A stretch of 64,000 bases of DNA from Thioalkalivibrio sp. ALE14 (lineage in GTDB: Bacteria > Pseudomonadota > Gammaproteobacteria > Ectothiorhodospirales > Ectothiorhodospiraceae): assembly GCF_000376845.1 (NCBI RefSeq), contig NZ_AQXY01000026.1, forward strand, positions 62,001 to 126,000, in the 5' to 3' direction. Shown here piece after piece: positions 18,501-25,871 of the stretch. Numbering within the stretch: the stretch's first letter is position 1; every line of letters begins with the position of its first letter. The position numbers and the translations under genes are program-made. The notes under the pieces were generated by a model, which ran no database searches, had not been told where the DNA came from, and saw nothing but the letters and a program-made list of their open reading frames with translations.

Positions 18501-18894
18501 TTACAGGGTGCAGATCCGGGGTTCGGCCGGTCGCGAATATGTGGCCAATGGCGATTTCCGGCACCTGGGCCGCCACTGGTACTTCACCACGGATCACCTC
18601 TGGCCCTGGCGCGTCGAGAATCAGTGGCTGGAGCTCTATTTCGACCAGGGCTGGCTGGGTGTGGCCGCCTTTGTCTGGCTGACGCTGGCCGCCCTCGCGT
18701 TCCTGTTGCGCCGCGGCCTCCGCGGCGATGCGGTGGCCCTGGCCTCGGCCGCTGCCCTGGCGGGGGCGCTGTCCATTGGTCTGTTCAGCACACTGTTCTT
18801 CTCGCCACGGATCGCGCTGTTGTTCTATCTCGTACTGTTTATGGGGGTGGCGGCTCGCAAGTTGCCACCATCAAGTGGCCCCCGGTGGCGTTAG
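15586..18894 (+). CDS. Multi-domain membrane protein: tandem VanZ-like modules fused to an O-antigen ligase/polymerase-like domain
   Basis: The 1102-residue protein is almost entirely membrane helices up to about residue 830. Residues 18-150 form a VanZ-like module (LPFEFGSM, then NALMFLPLGFFW, then SVEFLQ). Residues 160-300 (VPFDFVL, then LLELLNL) and 330-450 (NLWPFYYHYHVDEIHALRS, then AVEAAKLF) look like two further copies. Residues 480-840 resemble O-antigen ligase/Wzy proteins, with MTYSRGGYLGL near residue 745. A periplasmic domain of about 200 residues (850-1030) precedes the last three helices. A role in polymerising or ligating the exopolysaccharide is inferred. The start is the first of two close ATGs; no clear ribosome-binding site is seen. 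Confidence 0.75.
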   Translation: MNAMVNAAEPLSLRTCALWAWLSLGAAVYLTLLPFEFGSMSLERAWEIYRAMSLTGPGTSGRQQFMANALMFLPLGFFWTAWMTHGRRNRLLAGGAFVFVAALGLAVTASVEFLQVWLPYRHPAGADIAGNFSGAVAGSLAWLVLRDPLVRWRQVLEGAGAQTLTAGLVVYAAVYVLVGFVPFDFVLAADELRARLASDAWGWWVAAGACTGGVRCISWLTLEVVVSVPVGLLLALWLQRRGTSLLGVGIPLVLLLAGLLELLNLVTLSGIAEGRSVLLRALGMGIGLVLFRRLPAHPHGVIRTLQQFATPLLVTGTVAYALLLVALNHGFGAFHADGEAARAQWADLNLWPFYYHYHVDEIHALRSTALHLAMYAPLGGLVWLWQLRHPLQPAALNLLAVLTGVALALAVEAAKLFVDGARPDPASLVLAGLAAGFMVASLQWLERASVAGVAQPAMASRDEPRNAAPGPSDPGSVVGSLQRLRQALGGLLALVAVLAAVTWPVAPVALAAGLLAYAVLLAWRLQVWLVVIPVVLATLDLTLYHGRLFVSELDLFLLMTLAVALWRGPHALHVGASLLPRGIRWPLGLLVVSTLIGLGLALWPPGGWNPGAAVHFAHDWNALRVAKGLLWAVVLLAVLRVAPIPVREQVTRWFLPGVGLALLAQLAFVVRERITYPGLLDFDSGYRLSGLFSEMQAGGPSIETFLVLAFPLALVWCWRQRPGVLLAGSAVLAVGTAYAVAMTYSRGGYLGLAVAVAVLAAGMLLAAMHGRMRSAGAVVAGVLLPVVAIALIAGTTLGGFAEQRLGQIERDFGSRLDHWRAALELPGAGPLAPLLGRGVGRFPEHYRTGNRDGRVPGNLAFTHEGDVPRLQIGGGDSLFVNQRVSLPRDGRLTVTVEAASDRPAGFRVFICEKPIRHSFVCRSEGMRLDDGGRQSFQWAFDLDPMETRPWPFQRGLVLSLAVDARQQSVVEFYRVQIRGSAGREYVANGDFRHLGRHWYFTTDHLWPWRVENQWLELYFDQGWLGVAAFVWLTLAALAFLLRRGLRGDAVALASAAALAGALSIGLFSTLFFSPRIALLFYLVLFMGVAARKLPPSSGPRWR

Positions 18895-18984
18895 GGTCGG
18901 CTGCTTGCGTGGCTAACGCTGGCCGGATTCCGTGCCGGGGCGGGCTGTTAACCTCGCGGTACGACACCGCCATGGGGCCGGGGG

Positions 18985-19707
18985 ATGGAAGAGGCCTTTA
19001 ATGCATTCGACGAGCGGCTCCTGGAGCTGGCTCATTTTGTGGAGGAGGCCGAGTCCCTGGAAAAGGGGCTGTCCGGGCTGGCCACGCTGGTGGGACATGC
19101 CATGGGCTGCCAACACTGCTCGATCATGCTGTTGAAGCAGGACCCGGAGACCGGTGAACCGCGTCTGCGGGTGCAGGCGCATCACGGGCAGCTCCCCGGC
19201 CAGGCCTATGGCGAACGCCAGCCTCTGGGGCGCGGCATTGCCGGCCGGGTGGCGAGTGCCGGCAAGGGGTTCTTGATCCGCGACCTTCACCGATCCGAAT
19301 TTGCCGGCATGGCGTGGCGTGAAAACGGGGGTGACCCGGTCGACATCATCGCGGTGCCGATCGTGCTGGAGGCCGAAGTGGTGGGGGTGATCAATATCGA
19401 CTCGCCCAAGGGGAGACGGCGGCTGACGCAGGAGGACCTCCGCATGGCGTCGATCCTGGCACTGGTTGTGGCCCAGTCGGTTCTGGTCCATCGCCTGAAG
19501 GGGCTGTTGCGCACCAGCTTTACCCAGCTGGCGCTGGCGCGTCAGCCGGGGGCGGCCACGGGCCCGATTACCCATGCCCCGGAGCGGGTGGCCCGGTTGC
19601 TGGCGCGCACGTTGTACGACGAGATGAGTCGCGCCGGGTTTTCCCGCGATCATGTACTGACCGCAGCGACCGAACTCATCGGCCAGGTGAGCGAGGACCA
19701 GGAATGA
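18985..19707 (+). CDS. GAF domain protein
   Basis: This 240-residue cytoplasmic protein has one GAF domain at about residues 15-165. The pieces GCQHCSIMLLKQD, LGRGIAGRVASAGKGFLI and VIAVPIVLEAEVVGVINID (seen as VPIVLEAEVVGVINID) are standard strands and helix of the fold. The short C-terminal tail has no recognised output domain. It may be a small-molecule sensor that works with a partner. Two nearby genes (15368 and 20739) have sigma-54 promoters, but this protein has no AAA+ domain and cannot be the RpoN activator itself. ATG at 18985 follows a GGGG run. Confidence 0.75.
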   Translation: MEEAFNAFDERLLELAHFVEEAESLEKGLSGLATLVGHAMGCQHCSIMLLKQDPETGEPRLRVQAHHGQLPGQAYGERQPLGRGIAGRVASAGKGFLIRDLHRSEFAGMAWRENGGDPVDIIAVPIVLEAEVVGVINIDSPKGRRRLTQEDLRMASILALVVAQSVLVHRLKGLLRTSFTQLALARQPGAATGPITHAPERVARLLARTLYDEMSRAGFSRDHVLTAATELIGQVSEDQE

Positions 19708-19747
19708 GAGGGTGCCCGAGCGTGTCGACAGCACTTGGAGCTGTGCC

Positions 19748-20482
19748 ATGAAAGACACCGGCTTCGAGCGCCGCTGGCGCCAGCGCTTTCTCGAGCGTGG
19801 GGCAAGCCTGGAGGATGATGCCGACATCGCGGGCTGGACGCACAGCGGCCTGAACAGTCGCGTGCGGCAGTTCGAACGTCTGTGGCGAAGCGCCGATCTG
19901 GCGCCCGGGCGCTGGCTGGATATCGGCTGTGGCGCAGGCACCTACACGCGGATGCTGCAGGCGCAGGGTCACGCGGTGTGGGGCCTCGACTATTCAACCC
20001 CATCCCTGCAGAAGGCGCGCGCTCGAAGCGATGCCGCGATCCCCTGGCTGGCGGCGGATATCAACCATCTTCCATTGGCGGATGCGGCGTTCGACGGGGT
20101 GCTCTGCTTCGGTGTCATGCAGGCGTTGTCCGATCCCGCACCCGCGCTCGCCGAGATCCGCCGGGTTCTGCGTCCCGGTGGCGAGGCCTGGGTTGATGCC
20201 TTGAACCTGCGCTGTCTGCCCACTGCGGCTCGCGAATGGCATCGCCATCGCCAGGGCCGCCCACCGCATTTGCGCTACGACGATCCCGCCGCGCTCCGGT
20301 CTACCGCGGAGTCCGTGGGTCTTGTACCCGGTGACCTGTACTGGCTGCCACTGGCCCCCGGTCGGCTGGCTCGCCTGCAGCCACTCCTGGAGAACCGGGG
20401 CACCCGGGGGTTCCTGCAGGCATTACCGATCGCCGGGGCATGGCTAAGCCATTCGTTCATCCTGCGTATGCGCAAGGAGTGA
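19748..20482 (+). CDS. Class I SAM-dependent methyltransferase
   Basis: The 244-residue protein has motif I in WLDIGCGAGTYTRML near residue 58, an acidic post-I strand end GLDYS, and the DAAFDGVLCFGVMQAL / VLRPGGEAW motifs II and III of UbiE-like methyltransferases. ATG at 19748 is chosen because TTGGAG lies eight bases upstream; the frame opens at 19712. It is 40 bp after the GAF gene and probably in the same transcript. The substrate is unknown. It could methylate a sugar of the polymer, a lipid, or the neighbouring cysteine-rich protein. Confidence 0.82.
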   Translation: MKDTGFERRWRQRFLERGASLEDDADIAGWTHSGLNSRVRQFERLWRSADLAPGRWLDIGCGAGTYTRMLQAQGHAVWGLDYSTPSLQKARARSDAAIPWLAADINHLPLADAAFDGVLCFGVMQALSDPAPALAEIRRVLRPGGEAWVDALNLRCLPTAAREWHRHRQGRPPHLRYDDPAALRSTAESVGLVPGDLYWLPLAPGRLARLQPLLENRGTRGFLQALPIAGAWLSHSFILRMRKE

Positions 20483-20503
20483 CGCGCCGCCCGTGCCGTG
20501 AGC

Positions 20504-20530
20504 TGTCGGAAAATTTTGCACTTGTCGGTG
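20504..20530. promoter_or_regulatory. Possible activator site (GTCGG repeats) upstream of the sigma-54 promoter
   Basis: Two GTCGG half-sites (in TGTCGGAAAATTTTGCA and CTTGTCGGTG) lie about 80-100 bp upstream of the RpoN site, the normal distance for an enhancer. A GTCGGTGTAAA sequence lies at 15482-15492, about 65 bp upstream of the other RpoN site. The shared GTCGGTG core is suggestive only. Confidence 0.3.
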
Positions 20531-20604
20531 CCTGGATCCGCGTTGGATGTTTCGTGTGGCGGGCGGCCCCTCGATATCAGTGAGTTACCCGTTATTCGAA
20601 GCGG

Positions 20605-20620
20605 TGGCATTACGCTTGCT
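20605..20620 (+). promoter_or_regulatory. Sigma-54 promoter of the cysteine-rich protein gene
   Basis: TGGCATTACGCTTGCT has GG and GC exactly 10 bases apart and matches the RpoN consensus in TGGCA and TTGCT. Transcription would start near 20631, leaving a leader of about 108 bases before the ATG at 20739. The same kind of promoter precedes the PEP-CTERM gene at 15368. Confidence 0.72.
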
Positions 20621-20738
20621 AAGTCTTGGTAGAAAGCGTCTGATTGCATTGTGCCCCCGAGAATTCGCCGGTCGCGGTGGTTTCGGGTTTTCCGGCGCGA
20701 ATGGCGCAACGCCGAGTACGGATCTGGAGCAGTCAAGC

Positions 20739-21500
20739 ATGAGTGACGAACACGAGCACAACGATGGCAAGGGCCTCAAGGGCAAGGGCGAAAACGCGTC
20801 CGGAACCCCTGCGGACCATGGCTCGGAGTCGTCGGCCCCCCGTAGCCGGAGCCGGCGCCGCCTGACCGCAGCCGGTCTGGGTGGCGCGATGCTGGTGTCC
20901 CTCCCCGCCAAGTCGGTCTGGGGTGCACAGGGGCAGTGTTCGCTGTCGGGCAATATCTTCTCCGCCAACGTCTCCAATATCGACCACGAGTGCACCGAGG
21001 GCGATGGCTGCACGCCGGGCTTCTGGAAGAACAACTGGTTCGCCTGGGACTGCACCGGCTACTCCCCGGGGACCTGCCATGAGACCAATCCGCCGGGCAA
21101 CCAGTGTCGCCGCTTCGATGCCACGGTGCATCCCGGTGGCGCGACCTCCTTCGAGTCGGTGTTCGGCTACAAGCCGGAATGCCTGAGTGGCTCGCCGTCG
21201 CTGATGGAGGTGCTGCAGGCCAGTGGCGTGTGCAGTGGCTCGCTGGACTGGCATGCGGTGGGCGCGGTCCTGAACGCGGCCTGCACCTCGATCGACTTTG
21301 GTGCCTCGGTGGACGAAGTGATCAAGGCCTATTCCATGGCCCGCGAGGATGCGGACAAGTACGCGGCGGTGAAGAATGTCTTCGTCTACATGAACGAGCG
21401 CTTCTGTCCGATCAACAGCCAGGGCGATTGCGAGGATGGCTACTCGCGCAACGAACTGGGCGTATGCGTGGAAGTGCGGACCACCACATCCAACCAGTAG
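20739..21500 (+). CDS. Secreted cysteine-rich protein with CTPGFWK motif
   Basis: The function is not recognised. The 253-residue protein has a hydrophilic, His/Glu/Gly/Lys-rich N-terminal segment of about 45 residues, then SRSRRRLTAAGLGGAMLVSLPAKSVWGA (written in parts: SRSRRRLTAAGLGG, AMLVSLPAKSVWGA), which resembles a Tat-like or long Sec signal. The exported part contains 12 cysteines, an even number that suits disulfides, starting with the GCTPGFWKNN motif near residue 89. ATG at 20739 is preferred; the open frame begins at 20547 but runs over the RpoN promoter. It stands immediately before the PqqD/HprK-like/nucleotidyltransferase cassette and is the obvious candidate client. The long pre-signal segment could act as a leader. 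Confidence 0.75.
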   Translation: MSDEHEHNDGKGLKGKGENASGTPADHGSESSAPRSRSRRRLTAAGLGGAMLVSLPAKSVWGAQGQCSLSGNIFSANVSNIDHECTEGDGCTPGFWKNNWFAWDCTGYSPGTCHETNPPGNQCRRFDATVHPGGATSFESVFGYKPECLSGSPSLMEVLQASGVCSGSLDWHAVGAVLNAACTSIDFGASVDEVIKAYSMAREDADKYAAVKNVFVYMNERFCPINSQGDCEDGYSRNELGVCVEVRTTTSNQ

Positions 21501-21567
21501 GGCATTCGCTGACCTCCGGGGCGCTGCTGCCCCGGATACGCCTGACCGCACGGTACACGAGGCGCAC

Positions 21568-21870
21568 TTGTCCGTTTTCGAAGAACCCCTCGAACTGATT
21601 TCGCTGTCGGTCGCTCACGTGCGGGCGTGGGGCGAATCCGTGGTCGTCTATGATCAGCGCTGTGGCGAGACACACGTGCTGCAACCGCCCCTCACCGAGC
21701 TCTTCCAGGCCCTGCAAGAGGGGCCGATGACGCCGACGGCCCTGTTCGAGTACCTTGAACAGCGTTACGAAGCCGCCGAGGGGGAGCTGGAGGATGCGAT
21801 GCACGCGGGACTGACCCAGTTGCGGCAGCACTACCTGATCCAGGTCGCCCCGGAGTCGCGGAGCGCGTGA
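21568..21870 (+). CDS. PqqD-like protein, HPr-rel-A system
   Basis: This protein of about 100 residues has the PqqD-type winged-helix look: an N-terminal beta-hairpin (LISLSVAHVRAWGESVVVYD in parts: LSVAHVRAW, SVVVYDQRCGETHVL), then LTELFQALQ and YLEQRYEAAEGELEDAM helices. PqqD domains bind leader peptides of ribosomally made, modified peptides. A TTG start at 21568 is proposed because CGAGG lies five to six bases upstream and gives the usual length; the open frame extends to 21436 but overlaps the previous gene. Its stop overlaps the kinase GTG by 4 bp. The small PqqD-related family next to HprK-related kinase A is known by name but not by function. Confidence 0.75.
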   Translation: MSVFEEPLELISLSVAHVRAWGESVVVYDQRCGETHVLQPPLTELFQALQEGPMTPTALFEYLEQRYEAAEGELEDAMHAGLTQLRQHYLIQVAPESRSA

Positions 21871-22772
21871 CGGGCCAGGAAACCCTGAAGGCAGGGTTGC
21901 GGGGTGCCGGCCTTCCCATCCAGGTGGGCCCGTTCGTGGTGCGGTTGCGTTCGCGGCTGGACCGCATCGAGCGTTCCGTGGCCTTGTTCTATGACCGCCA
22001 GCTGCTGCCGGCGGATGGCACCCCGTTTGCGGACTTCCACATCACCCTCGCGCGTTCCTCCGGCCTGCATGCGGTCTGGCGACCGCAGGCGCGTTTCTTC
22101 CTTGACGGGCGTTCGCCCTTCCGGCCATTGCCGCTGGCCCATGCCTACCCGCTGTTCGAGTGGGGCCTCAACTGGTGCATCGCCCAGCATGCCCATGACT
22201 TCCTGATGATCCATGCGGCGGTGCTGGAACGCGACGGTCAGGCGCTGGTGATGCCGGGCGAGCCCGGGGCGGGCAAGAGCACCCTGACCGCCGCGCTGGC
22301 GCTTTCGGGGTGGCGGTTGTTGTCGGACGAGTTCGCCCTGCTGTCCCTGGAGACCGGCCGGCTCGTGGCGTTGCCGCGTCCGGTCAGTCTGAAGAATGCC
22401 GCCATTGATCTGATCCGCGAGCGCTACCCGCAGGCAATCATCGGGCCCTCCTCGTACGACACCAGCAAGGGGACGGTGGCCCACCTGAAGCCGCCGGACC
22501 CAAGCATCGAGCGGATGGACGAGCAGGCCCGGCCGGCCTGGCTGGTGTTTCCGCGCTTTGCCGTCGGGGGGCGTGACCATCTGGAGCCGCTGGCCCCGGC
22601 CGAGGCGTTGCAGCGGCTGGTCGGCTCGTCGTTCAACTACAGCGTGGTGGGGGCGGCGGGCTTCGAGGCTGCGGCCGACCTGATCGAACAAAGTGCGTGC
22701 CTGAATCTGGAGTACGCGGACCTGGACGCCACCCTGGGCCTGCTGAACGGGTTGCCGGAGGGTGGCGCGTGA
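21867..22772 (+). CDS. HprK-related kinase A
   Basis: The 301-residue protein has the C-terminal P-loop kinase fold of HPr kinase/phosphorylase without its N-terminal domain. The Walker A sequence GEPGAGKST is at residues 131-139, and the LLSDEFALL stretch with acidic residues follows near 151. No HPr gene lies nearby, and the canonical HprK signature is not evident, so the substrate is probably another protein or peptide. GTG at 21867 overlaps the PqqD-like stop (GTGA), and its own stop overlaps the next GTG, so the three genes are translationally coupled. A kinase acting on a client bound by the PqqD-like protein is a reasonable but untested model. Confidence 0.85.
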   Translation: MTGQETLKAGLRGAGLPIQVGPFVVRLRSRLDRIERSVALFYDRQLLPADGTPFADFHITLARSSGLHAVWRPQARFFLDGRSPFRPLPLAHAYPLFEWGLNWCIAQHAHDFLMIHAAVLERDGQALVMPGEPGAGKSTLTAALALSGWRLLSDEFALLSLETGRLVALPRPVSLKNAAIDLIRERYPQAIIGPSSYDTSKGTVAHLKPPDPSIERMDEQARPAWLVFPRFAVGGRDHLEPLAPAEALQRLVGSSFNYSVVGAAGFEAAADLIEQSACLNLEYADLDATLGLLNGLPEGGA

Positions 22773-23875
22773 CCCGCCCCGCGCTTGCACAAATGCTCGC
22801 GACTCTGCGCGAGCCGGCCGGGGTCAGTGAGCGGTCGCCGGCGGACTGGGACTTGCTGGTCCGGGTGGCGCGGGTCGCCTCCCTGGAGGGGCGGTTGCAG
22901 GCCCTGATCGAGGATGCCGGGGCCTTGCCGGACGTGCCCCCGGCGCCGCGGCGGCACCTGCATGCGGCCCGCGTACTGGCGGATCGCCAGCATGTCATGG
23001 TCCGCTGGGAAGTGGCACGGATCCACGAGGCCCTGGCCCCGGAACAGATCCCGGTGATGTTGCTGAAGGGGGCCGCCTACGTGATGGCCGGGCTGCCCTG
23101 TGCACGGGGGCGGCAGTTCTCGGATGTCGACATCATGGTCCCGAAGGCGCAGATCCAGCAGGCGGAACAGCACCTGTTCGTCCAGGGGTGGGTCTGCGAG
23201 GGATACGATGCCTATGACCAGCGATATTACCGCCAGTGGATGCATGAACTGCCGCCGCTGACGCACATGCGGCGCAAAAGCGTGCTGGACGTACACCACA
23301 CGATCCTGCCGCCGACGGCGCGGTTGCACCCCGATCCGGCCCTATTGTGGCAGGCGGCGCTGCCGCTGGAGGGTTACCCCGGTGTGTACATTCCGGCTCC
23401 GGTCGACATGGTCCTGCACAGCGCGACGCACCTGTTTCACGACGGCGAGCTGGAGAACGGGTTGCGCGATCTGGCGGATCTGGATGCACTGCTGCGTCAT
23501 TTCGCGAATGAAGATCCGGCCTTCTGGGAGCGACTGACGGCACGGGCCTTCGAGATGGACCTGGCACGCCCCCTCTTTTACGCCCTTCGGTACGGGCACG
23601 AGTTCCTGCAAACCCCGGTTCCGGATTCGGTGATCCGGGCCCTGGCGCCGGCGCGCCCGGCGTTGCCTCTGCTCGCCTTGATGGATGCCCTCTTCCGCCG
23701 TGGTCTGAAACCGCACCACTGGAGCTGTGATGGAGGCCTGTCGGGCGTTGCGCGCTGGCTGTTGTACGTCCGCTCGCACTATCTGCGCATGCCCTTGCAC
23801 CTGCTGGTGCCGCATCTGCTGCGCAAGGCGATCAAGGAGCATCGCAAGGGCAAGCGGGAAAGGCCCGATGCATGA
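22769..23875 (+). CDS. Nucleotidyltransferase family protein (NTP_transf_5)
   Basis: The 368-residue protein has the NTP_transf_5 core: MLLKGAAYVMAG near residue 93 and GRQFSDVDIMV near residue 114, where the two Asp are the metal-binding pair of the polymerase-beta fold. A further VLDVHHTI near residue 175 would carry the third acidic residue. GTG at 22769 overlaps the kinase stop by 4 bp. The family occurs together with HprK-related kinases, often close to exopolysaccharide loci. It may transfer a nucleotide to a protein or small molecule; the substrate is unknown. The C-terminus is basic (HRKGKRERPDA). Confidence 0.83.
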   Translation: MTRPALAQMLATLREPAGVSERSPADWDLLVRVARVASLEGRLQALIEDAGALPDVPPAPRRHLHAARVLADRQHVMVRWEVARIHEALAPEQIPVMLLKGAAYVMAGLPCARGRQFSDVDIMVPKAQIQQAEQHLFVQGWVCEGYDAYDQRYYRQWMHELPPLTHMRRKSVLDVHHTILPPTARLHPDPALLWQAALPLEGYPGVYIPAPVDMVLHSATHLFHDGELENGLRDLADLDALLRHFANEDPAFWERLTARAFEMDLARPLFYALRYGHEFLQTPVPDSVIRALAPARPALPLLALMDALFRRGLKPHHWSCDGGLSGVARWLLYVRSHYLRMPLHLLVPHLLRKAIKEHRKGKRERPDA

Positions 23876-23901
23876 TTGCGGTGGACCCGGGTGTGCCGGT
23901 A

Positions 23902-24861
23902 TCACGAGGCGGCCGGTGGCGGCTCCATTGCCAAAGCGGCAAGCGGGGCCAGGAGTAGTTCGCCGCGGAAAAGGGTGCGTGCGCCCGAGAGGATCCCGAA
24001 GCAGCGATACCGCCGTTGCGCCATGCCGGATCCGGCGAGCCCGCGGTCCACGGTCTCGAGGTGTTCCGCCGGGCTCACCAGGATGTGCAGGGCCTCGGCA
24101 CTGCGCAGGCTGCGGGCGAGCCGCTGGTCGACGCTGATGTGATGGGCCGTGTAAACCAGCGGGTCCCGGTAGAAATCGTGACCGTCGGCGTGGGCCCTTT
24201 CAAGCAGGGCGCAGGAGATGAGCGCGGCCGGAAACATGTCCGGAAAGTTGATGCGGTCCTCCAGCTCGTCGAAGTAGTCCGCCTGGCGTACCAGTGAACC
24301 CGACAGCAGGTTCTTCGCATTGCTGTTGGCCATGAACTTGCGCTTGTGGAACCACCCGTTGCCCGGCAGCACGCACCGATCCTCGAGTTGATCGAGGTCG
24401 CCATTCGCGGGAAGGGCCAGTACCTCCTCGGGTAGTGCCCGGGGCGCGAACGTGTCGCGCACGTGGCCGAGCAGCACCAGCCCACTGTCCTTGCGCATCA
24501 CGATGCGATTGGATGGCTGCTCGCGCCCCGCCTCGTCCGGCCGCCGCCTCGTGGGCTTCACCTCTGTGGTGAACGGCTCGTCCACGCGCAGGGCGTCAGC
24601 AAAAGTGAACTGGTAGTCCCGGAACGGCAATGGTTCCGCGTTGTCGGTCTCACCCTCGGCCAGGCGCGTCCGGGTGACTAGCGCCTCGGCGAGGCACTCC
24701 AGCTGGAAGCCAAGCACGATCGGCCCGCCGAACGGATTGCCACGGATGCGCGCCCACTTGTCGCCGTCATGGAACGGGTTGAAGTCGTCCGTGGCATTGC
24801 GGGCCACGTCGATGTGAATCTGACGATAGACGCGGGTGCCGTCGGAAGGGGCCACTGCCAT
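23902..24861 (-). CDS. Hotdog-fold (MaoC-like) protein of unknown function
   Basis: The 319-residue protein starts with DFNPFHDGDKWARIRG and GGPIVLGFQLECL, which resembles the DxNPxH and GxxxxG hot-dog core of MaoC-type hydratases. The second half (about 160-300) has TAHHISVDQRLARSLR and could be a second, degenerate hotdog. No transmembrane segment or signal is visible. Such proteins hydrate or bind acyl-thioesters. ATG at 24861 has AAGAGG upstream. It converges with the nucleotidyltransferase gene 26 bp away and lies downstream of a protease gene on the same strand. Assignment is by motif only. Confidence 0.5.
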   Translation of the reverse strand: MAVAPSDGTRVYRQIHIDVARNATDDFNPFHDGDKWARIRGNPFGGPIVLGFQLECLAEALVTRTRLAEGETDNAEPLPFRDYQFTFADALRVDEPFTTEVKPTRRRPDEAGREQPSNRIVMRKDSGLVLLGHVRDTFAPRALPEEVLALPANGDLDQLEDRCVLPGNGWFHKRKFMANSNAKNLLSGSLVRQADYFDELEDRINFPDMFPAALISCALLERAHADGHDFYRDPLVYTAHHISVDQRLARSLRSAEALHILVSPAEHLETVDRGLAGSGMAQRRYRCFGILSGARTLFRGELLLAPLAALAMEPPPAAS

Positions 24862-24913
24862 GGGGATGGCCTCTTCCGTATCGGGTTGGCGGGGTGCGGG
24901 GGTGTGGATCGGG

Positions 24914-25759
24914 CTACTCCCGGACGTTCGCCAGCAGCGGACGAATGCGGTCGGCCGGCACGGCGTAGCTGATGCCGCTCGGATGGCCGACCGCGGCCTC
25001 GCGTCCGCCCTGCACGAAGACCTGGTTGATTACGCCCACGACTTGGCCGCTGTCGATGCGGTAGAGGGGGCTTCCGCTGTTTCCGGGGTAGGCGGTGGCG
25101 TCCAGCTGAAACACCATGGGCGCGCCGTCGCGCAGTTGCCGGATGCGAGCCTCGCTCAGTTCGCTCGAGCGGCGTGCGGTGATGGCCATGGGCGTGCGCG
25201 CCGCCACGCTGGCGCGATGGGACGCCGGGTAGGTGCCCAGGACCATGGCGATCGGGTAGCCCGTGAACGCGAGCTGTTCGCCCTCGCGCACCGCATCCGA
25301 CGATCCCAGCTGCAAGGGGGGCAGCGGGTCGCCGGCAATCCGCAACAGGGCTAGGTCGTCGTTCGCCGAATGTGCCACGACTTCCGCGCTGTGAAGGGAG
25401 GTGTTGCGACCTTCGCCGCTGACCACCACGAGCTGTTCGCGGTTCTCGTGGTCGAGTGACGCCGGGATCACATGGTGATTGGTGACGACCAGGGTCCCGT
25501 CGCCAACGGCGAAGCCGGTGGCGATGTACTGGGCGCGCGGGCTACGCGAGGGCTGGTGGGTCGCGATGCTGACCACCGAGGGCTTGATGCGCTCGATGGT
25601 GTCGGGGAGCCCGTCGGCAGCGGCCGGCTGCTGGGCTGCCAGCAGGGTCAGAAGACTCGCTGTGGCCAGCAGTTTTAGCGTCCTCCCTTTCCGCTGCCGG
25701 GTACGCGCCGGGCGGCGCAGGGTCAAAAGGCCGGATCGCGTGCTTGTCGTGCTGTTCAT
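24914..25759 (-). CDS. Trypsin-like serine protease (DegP-like core without PDZ)
   Basis: The 281-residue protein has an N-terminal export signal (basic region, then LKLLATASLLTLLAAQQPAAA). The catalytic triad is visible as TNHHV (His), ANDDLALLRI (Asp) and PGNSGSPLY (Ser). No PDZ domain follows, so it is shorter than DegP/DegQ and more like small periplasmic proteases. A role in periplasmic protein quality control or processing is likely. The gene is alone between purU and the hotdog-like gene, 52 bp upstream of the latter. An internal start at the LKLLA region is possible. Confidence 0.85.
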   Translation of the reverse strand: MNSTTSTRSGLLTLRRPARTRQRKGRTLKLLATASLLTLLAAQQPAAADGLPDTIERIKPSVVSIATHQPSRSPRAQYIATGFAVGDGTLVVTNHHVIPASLDHENREQLVVVSGEGRNTSLHSAEVVAHSANDDLALLRIAGDPLPPLQLGSSDAVREGEQLAFTGYPIAMVLGTYPASHRASVAARTPMAITARRSSELSEARIRQLRDGAPMVFQLDATAYPGNSGSPLYRIDSGQVVGVINQVFVQGGREAAVGHPSGISYAVPADRIRPLLANVRE

Positions 25760-25871
25760 GGGCCACCCCCGCCGATCGATGATTCGAGTCTAGGCCAGGC
25801 GCTTCCGGCCGTGGGGGCGATGCGTTAGGCGGGGAGGGTGGTGAACGGCGGTGGCGTTAACCGGTGCCGCC

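Noticed and set aside
20547-20738. N-terminal extension of the cysteine-rich protein
   Set aside because: The extra 64 codons cover the sigma-54 promoter and lack a ribosome-binding site; ATG at 20739 is a better start.
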